A stretch of 20,262 nucleotides of DNA from a bacterium (GTDB lineage: Bacteria > JAMCPX01), in NCBI GenBank assembly GCA_021787655.1, contig JAJYLM010000022.1, forward strand, positions 1-20,262, read 5' to 3'. The notes below the pieces were generated by a model. The model did not search any database and was not told the DNA's origin. It saw nothing but the letters and a program-made list of their open reading frames with translations. Made by a program: the position numbers and the translations under genes. Positions 16,250-20,262 of this stretch are shown here, piece after piece. Numbering within the stretch: the first letter of the stretch is position 1; each line of letters starts with the position of its first letter.

Positions 16250-16273
16250 AGGGGCATAGTGCACTATGCCCCT
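16250..16273. repeat. Perfect 24-bp palindrome, copy 1
   Basis: AGGGGCATAGTG is followed directly by its exact reverse complement. A second palindrome at 17893-17916 is identical except at one symmetric base pair, where both arms are changed together. Confidence 0.92.
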
Positions 16274-16371
16274 GAGTGCTTTCCTTATTGCTCCAACGCA
16301 CGTTTCGGGTTAATCCAACCGCACGTCTCCAAAATCCTCATTCTCTTACCGCCTCTGTTTTGTCGATTGTT

Positions 16372-16383
16372 GACAATCTTGTA
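16372..16383. promoter_or_regulatory. Putative activator site A upstream of the second amt gene
   Basis: GACAATCTTGTA is a weak copy of the shared element, 22 bp before site B. It corresponds by position to 14619-14630 in the first unit. Confidence 0.42.
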
Positions 16384-16393
16384 CACAAAATAT

Positions 16394-16405
16394 GACAAAA
16401 TTGTC
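16394..16405. promoter_or_regulatory. Putative activator site B upstream of the second amt gene
   Basis: GACAAAATTGTC is the best inverted repeat of the group (GACAA-AA-TTGTC, perfect arms). It starts 33 bp before the sigma-54 promoter, against 32 bp in the first unit. Confidence 0.55.
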
Positions 16406-16426
16406 GTATAATTACCCAAAAACTGC

Positions 16427-16442
16427 TGGCATATAACATGCA
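16427..16442 (+). promoter_or_regulatory. Sigma-54 promoter of the second amt gene
   Basis: TGGCATATAACATGCA has the correct GG-N10-GC arrangement and nearly the same sequence as the first amt promoter. Transcription should begin near 16453, about 31 nt before the ATG. Confidence 0.83.
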
Positions 16443-16483
16443 CTTAACAATTTTGAAAATAATCCACAATTACAGGGGTAACT

Positions 16484-17800
16484 ATGAAAAGATTTCTCTC
16501 AACAACAGGTTTGTTTCTTGGTGCGCTGCTGATGCCTTCGATGGCGTTTGCAGATGCGGTGCCCGCCGCTGCGCATACGATCAACACGGGGGATACGGCG
16601 TTCGTGCTTGTTGCAACGGCCCTGGTCATGCTCATGACACCGGGTCTTGCGCTGTTCTACGGCGGCATGGTGAGGAAGAAGAACGTTCTCGCCACTATCA
16701 TGCAGAGCTTCATTCTGCTGGGCGTCATCAGCATCCAGTGGGCACTCTGGGGATACAGCCTTGCGTTCGGTCCGGACATCCATGGTATTATCGGCAGCTT
16801 TGCCTGGTTCGGACTGAACCATGTCGGCCTGACGCCTGATCCCGATTATGCCGCAACCATACCGCACCAGGCATTCATGGTATTCCAGATGATGTTTGCC
16901 GTGATAACGCCCGGACTTATTACCGGTGCATTTGCCGAGAGGATGAAGTTTAAGACATTCCTCGTGTTCATCCTGCTGTGGGCCACCCTCGTGTACGATC
17001 CCATAGCGCACTGGGTCTGGGGCGCCGGCGGCTGGATACATAACCTCGGTGCGCTCGACTTTGCCGGCGGGACTGTCGTGCACATCAGCTCTGCCATATC
17101 GGCCTTGGCAGCCGTGCTCATCATCGGCAAGCGGCACAATTACGGAAGGGAGCACAACCCTCCGCACAACCTCACCATGACCGTTATCGGTGCCTCGCTG
17201 CTGTGGTTCGGATGGTTCGGGTTCAATGCAGGCAGCGCACTCTCGGCAGGTGCACTGGCAACATCTGCGTTCGTCGTCACCACGTTGGCTGCCGCAGCAG
17301 CAACGCTCGGGTGGGTCCTGATCGAGTGGAAGAAGAGCGGTAAGCCGACCATGCTGGGAGCAGCGAGCGGTTCCGTGGCAGGTCTCGTTGCAATCACGCC
17401 GGCATCGGGCTATGTCGGTCCATTGGCTGCTATTATCATTGGTTTCGTGGCGGGTATGCTGTGCTATTATGCCGTGAGCCTGAAACCGAAATTCGGGTAT
17501 GACGATGCTCTCGATGTTGTCGGGGTGCACGGCGTCGGCGGTACGTTCGGAGCCCTTGCGACCGGGATTTTTGCGAGCGTGGCTATCAATGCGGGCGGTG
17601 CAAACGGCCTGCTGTACGGCAATCCAAAACAACTGCTGATCCAGCTCATCGCTGTCGCTGCAACCGTCGTCTACGGGTTCGTCGTGACCTACATTCTGCT
17701 GAAGGTCCTCGATGCGACCATGGGATTGCGGGTGACCCAGGAAGAAGAGGTCATGGGGCTCGATATTACGCAGCACGGTGAAGAAGGATATAATATGTAG
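16484..17800 (+). CDS. amt: Ammonium transporter (Amt family), second copy
   Basis: A 438-residue Amt channel of exactly the same length as the upstream copy. It has a signal peptide (about 1-24, ending AFADA), pore histidines H176 (DPIAHWVWGAGGW) and H349 (GVHGVGG), and the same tail LDITQHGEEGYNM. AGGGG six bases upstream serves as ribosome site. Differences from the first copy are scattered conservative changes, so both should be functional channels. Start and stop are each offset by 1755 bp from the first copy, showing a tandem duplication without length change. The copies may differ in affinity or expression. No PII gene follows; a terminator and coaE do. Confidence 0.95.
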   Translation: MKRFLSTTGLFLGALLMPSMAFADAVPAAAHTINTGDTAFVLVATALVMLMTPGLALFYGGMVRKKNVLATIMQSFILLGVISIQWALWGYSLAFGPDIHGIIGSFAWFGLNHVGLTPDPDYAATIPHQAFMVFQMMFAVITPGLITGAFAERMKFKTFLVFILLWATLVYDPIAHWVWGAGGWIHNLGALDFAGGTVVHISSAISALAAVLIIGKRHNYGREHNPPHNLTMTVIGASLLWFGWFGFNAGSALSAGALATSAFVVTTLAAAAATLGWVLIEWKKSGKPTMLGAASGSVAGLVAITPASGYVGPLAAIIIGFVAGMLCYYAVSLKPKFGYDDALDVVGVHGVGGTFGALATGIFASVAINAGGANGLLYGNPKQLLIQLIAVAATVVYGFVVTYILLKVLDATMGLRVTQEEEVMGLDITQHGEEGYNM

Positions 17801-17840
17801 CATTCCGGGGTACCCGGTTCTGCGGGTGATCCCAGAGACG

Positions 17841-17872
17841 AGGACGTGGAGTTGTTCCACGTCCTTTTTTTA
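17841..17872 (+). terminator. Intrinsic terminator of the second amt gene
   Basis: AGGACGTGGA (17841-17850) pairs with TCCACGTCCT (17856-17865) around GTTGT and is followed by a T-run. The sequence from the stop codon to this stem is recognisably the same as after the first amt gene. Confidence 0.92.
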
Positions 17873-17892
17873 TTGCATTTTCATATTTTTGC

Positions 17893-17916
17893 AGGGGCAC
17901 AGTGCACTGTGCCCCT
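17893..17916. repeat. Perfect 24-bp palindrome, copy 2
   Basis: AGGGGCACAGTG is followed directly by its exact reverse complement. Compared with 16250-16273, T-A at one symmetric position is replaced by C-G on both arms, so the palindrome is kept. It lies just past the second amt terminator. Confidence 0.92.
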
Positions 17917-17975
17917 ACCGTCTGCACAGCGTCGTTCCAGCACGTCGTACCGGTGCGCCGGGCCGTTGTATGTCC

Positions 17976-17991
17976 TTGACAGATATGTCAA
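17976..17991. promoter_or_regulatory. Operator-like inverted repeat upstream of coaE
   Basis: TTGACA-GATA-TGTCAA is a perfect 6-bp inverted repeat ending 19 bp before the coaE ATG. Its core GACAGATATGTC differs at one base from the element at 14619-14630. TTGACA could also be a -35 hexamer, but no good -10 box follows at normal spacing. There is no sigma-54 promoter between it and coaE. Confidence 0.5.
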
Positions 17992-18010
17992 TTTAACATA
18001 AGGTCGTGCC

Positions 18011-18616
18011 ATGAAAATTGTCGGTTTGACAGGCGGCATTGGCACGGGCAAGTCCACGGTTGCCCGTATGTTCGGGTCTCTCGGTGCCGTTCTTGTCGAT
18101 GCGGACGAGCTTGCACGGTCGTACCTGTCCAAAGGGATGCAGGGCTACGAACAGGTCCTGCGCAGGTACGGAAATGCCATTCTTGGCAGCGACCACGAAC
18201 CTGACCGGCAAAAGATAGCTGATATCATTTTTCGCGACAGCATCGAGAGGAAATGGCTCGAACAGCTCATCCATCCCTATGTGTTCACCACGATTGCGGA
18301 GGAGATGAGACGGCATCAGGACCAGCCGGGGGTCATGATCATCGACGTGCCGCTGCTGTTCGAAGCAGGTGCCGAGAGCTGGCTGAGGCCTGTGATCGTT
18401 GTCGTGTGCACTCCTGAGGCGCAGATAAAGCGCATCCAGGGTAGGACGCCGGACATGCCGTACGAGCACATCCTCTCGCGGATCCATGCACAGATGCCCA
18501 TCGAGGAGAAGCAGAAGAGGGCAGACTACGTCATCGACAACTCGAAGGACAGAGAACACACGAGAGAGCAGGTAGAGCGTATCTGGCAGGCATTGACGCA
18601 GGGTGCATCAGCGTAG
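18011..18616 (+). CDS. coaE: Dephospho-CoA kinase
   Basis: A 201-residue P-loop kinase that phosphorylates the 3' hydroxyl of dephospho-CoA, the last cytoplasmic step of CoA synthesis. The P-loop GLTGGIGTGKST is at residues 5-16, VDADELAR at 29-36, IHPYV at 87-91 and DVPLLFE at 112-118, all hallmarks of CoaE. The C-terminal ADYVIDNSKD is also typical. Length is normal. AAGGT lies upstream of the ATG at a workable distance. A CoA transferase gene follows after 53 bp with its own ribosome site, so the two may be co-transcribed. Identification is secure. Confidence 0.96.
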   Translation: MKIVGLTGGIGTGKSTVARMFGSLGAVLVDADELARSYLSKGMQGYEQVLRRYGNAILGSDHEPDRQKIADIIFRDSIERKWLEQLIHPYVFTTIAEEMRRHQDQPGVMIIDVPLLFEAGAESWLRPVIVVVCTPEAQIKRIQGRTPDMPYEHILSRIHAQMPIEEKQKRADYVIDNSKDREHTREQVERIWQALTQGASA

Positions 18617-18669
18617 GTGCGGGAAGGGGAATGCATGTTTTCGAACCACGGTAACAAGGAGCATGACGT

Positions 18670-20262
18670 ATGACGGATAAATCTTCACAGCAAGTACTGG
18701 AGGTACTGGATTCATTTGCACGTCTCCCCCGTGAAGACGGGGATAACAAGATCATGTGTGCGGACGAGGCCATCAGGAGGTTCATACAACCCGGCATGTC
18801 CATCCACATCGGCATAACCAACAGCATACCGTACGGACTGTCCTATGAGCTCATACGGCAGTTTTCGGCGTCAAAACCCGGGTTTGATATCATCACCCTC
18901 GGTGCCATCAACCATATTATCGTCATGATGCACCTCGGCATGGTGAAGAAGGTCGTGACGACCTATGCAGGCGACCCGTATCCGTCACCGACGCCGAACA
19001 TCGTCGTGCAGAACCTCTACCTGAACAAACAGGTGGACATCGAGAACTGGAGTATACTCGCGTTTACGCTCAGGCTCATGGCCGGTGCCCTGGGGACCGG
19101 CTTCATGCCGGTCAACTCCATTATGGACAGCACCATGGAGACGGAAAACCGGGACAGTTTCCGGCGGCTGCCTGCCCCGTTCGCACAGCAGGGTGAGATC
19201 GGCGCCCTCAAGGCGCTCAACCCCGACATCTCCCTGTACCATGCGTTTGTCGCGGACCGGTCGGGCCATGCGATCTTCACACCGCCCTATGCAGAGGAGT
19301 TCTACGGCGCGTATGCAAGCCGGAACGGAGTCATCATCTCGGCAGAGCACATCGTGGACGAGGATGTCATCCGGAAATACTCGCACCTGTCGAAGATACC
19401 GTCGTACCTGGTGCGGGCGGTCGTGCCCATGGAGTTCGGTTCACACCCGAGCGGTATGGCGGAGAGCGGTTTTGCAGAGTTTGACGGCTACAGCGAGGAT
19501 TACGATTTCATTCTCGGATTCAGGGAGGCGGCGAAGTCCATCCCCACCCTCGATCAGTGGATCCATGACTGGGTGACCGGTGTACCGGACCATGACGGGT
19601 ACATCCGGAAGCTCGGCGGTCAACGGCTGGTGTACCTCAAGGGAAAGGCAAAACCATTGTCGTGGGCAGATGAGATCAAAGACGTCGTCGGTTCGGTATC
19701 ATCGTCGGCACAGCCGTCGAAAAACGAGCTGATGACAGCCATGGCTGCGGTGCTGCTCGAAGAAAAGATCCGGGAAAAATCCTACCGTACCGTACTCGCG
19801 GGCATCGGCAACTCCAACATAGCTGCATGGCTGTCCGCACTCCGGCTCAAACAGGAAATGATCGACGTGGAACTGGTCGCAGAGGTCGGATTTTACGGTT
19901 ACTATCCGCGACCCGGCAACCCTTTTATTTTCAACTTTGCGAACATACCGACCTGCAAGATGCTGACCAGTGCTTTTGATGCACTGGGCCTGATGGTCGG
20001 CGGCTTCTCGAACCAGGCCATCGGCATCATCGGCGCCGGACAGATCGACCGGTTCGGAAATATCAATTCCACGAGGGTCGGCGACGGCATATTTCTCGTC
20101 GGGTCAGGCGGCGGAAACGACGTTACTGCAGGGGCTCGGGAGACGATTGTCGTCTGTCCGTTGAATCCGATGCGGTTTGTCGATACCGTATCGTACATCA
20201 CCGGGCCCGGCAGGAAGGTGAGCACCCTGGTGACGGACATGGGGGTGTTCGAAAAAGACAGC
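18670..20262 (+). CDS. Family I CoA transferase, fused alpha and beta subunits (partial)
   Basis: The frame is open from the ATG at 18670 (AAGGAG eight bases upstream) to the right edge, 531 codons, so the C-terminus is missing. Residues about 25-330 resemble the alpha subunit of glutaconate-type CoA transferases: GMSIHIGITN near the start, FMPVNSIMDS, PMEFGSHPSGMAESG, and DWVTGVPDHDGYIRKLGG at the end of the half. From about 360 a beta-like half begins with EKIREKSYRTVLAGIGNSN. VELVAEVGFYGYYPRPG follows, in which E405 occupies the position of the glutamate that carries CoA in this family. Then comes the nucleotide-loop-like LVGSGGGNDV. The enzyme should move CoA between carboxylic acids; the substrates cannot be told. 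Subunits are often separate genes, so the fusion is worth noting. Confidence 0.85.
   Translation, partial: MTDKSSQQVLEVLDSFARLPREDGDNKIMCADEAIRRFIQPGMSIHIGITNSIPYGLSYELIRQFSASKPGFDIITLGAINHIIVMMHLGMVKKVVTTYAGDPYPSPTPNIVVQNLYLNKQVDIENWSILAFTLRLMAGALGTGFMPVNSIMDSTMETENRDSFRRLPAPFAQQGEIGALKALNPDISLYHAFVADRSGHAIFTPPYAEEFYGAYASRNGVIISAEHIVDEDVIRKYSHLSKIPSYLVRAVVPMEFGSHPSGMAESGFAEFDGYSEDYDFILGFREAAKSIPTLDQWIHDWVTGVPDHDGYIRKLGGQRLVYLKGKAKPLSWADEIKDVVGSVSSSAQPSKNELMTAMAAVLLEEKIREKSYRTVLAGIGNSNIAAWLSALRLKQEMIDVELVAEVGFYGYYPRPGNPFIFNFANIPTCKMLTSAFDALGLMVGGFSNQAIGIIGAGQIDRFGNINSTRVGDGIFLVGSGGGNDVTAGARETIVVCPLNPMRFVDTVSYITGPGRKVSTLVTDMGVFEKDS

Noticed and set aside
16499..17860. Minus-strand open frame (453 codons) opposite the second amt gene, with a similar frame opposite the first
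   Set aside because: The two frames resemble each other only because the amt genes are duplicates. The products have charged, repetitive composition and no family features.
17917..18010. Sigma-54 promoter for coaE
   Set aside because: No GG-N10-GC arrangement resembling TGGCA-N6-TGCA was found between the inverted repeat and the coaE start.
19085..19576. Alternative + strand open frame of 163 codons
   Set aside because: It is an out-of-frame reading within the CoA transferase gene and gives an Arg/Ser/Thr-rich product without domains.

Overview
The window reads as chromosomal DNA from a diderm (Gram-negative-type) bacterium of moderately high GC with AT-rich spacers. The signs are an outer-membrane TolC-like channel, an RND efflux system, sigma-54 promoters and a type I glutamine synthetase with the adenylylation tyrosine. 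The mix (sigma-54 nitrogen control, zinc-ribbon kinase, YkgJ-like protein, GctAB-like CoA transferase, many short palindromic repeats) would fit Nitrospirota or Desulfobacterota; that lineage guess is weak. Apart from one partial gene at the left edge, all genes are on the + strand.

Layout. 1-245 (-): N-terminus of a zinc-ribbon plus kinase-like protein. 482-9250: RND efflux operon made of a TolC-like channel, a short lipoprotein adaptor and two different RND permeases, with a sigma-70-like promoter in front and a three-hairpin element between the permeases. 9277-12134: tightly packed continuation with a CxxCxxCC protein, miaA and a NifA-like sigma-54 activator (GAF-AAA+-HTH); gaps and overlaps are small enough for co-transcription with the pump. 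12149-17872: nitrogen-assimilation block with glnA, a class I glutamine amidotransferase and two tandem ammonium transporter genes. 17893-20262: a palindromic repeat, coaE and a fused CoA transferase cut by the right edge.

How it works together. glnA and each amt gene has a textbook -24/-12 sigma-54 promoter. Upstream of each of the three lie two copies of a 12-bp element close to GACAAAWWTGTC; the pair spacing is 22 bp in both amt regions and 41 bp in front of glnA. The activator encoded immediately upstream of glnA is the natural candidate to bind there, giving a compact locus for ammonium uptake and glutamine synthesis. A closely related GACA-N4-TGTC site sits just upstream of coaE without a sigma-54 promoter. 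No glnK/PII gene accompanies the amt pair in this window.

Most interesting points: the shared operator in front of three sigma-54 promoters; duplication of a whole amt transcription unit, including operators, promoter and terminator; two RND subunits whose proton-relay residues look exchanged between known subfamilies; an adaptor with almost no hairpin; and several families of short palindromic and AT-rich repeats, one of them inside a coding region.
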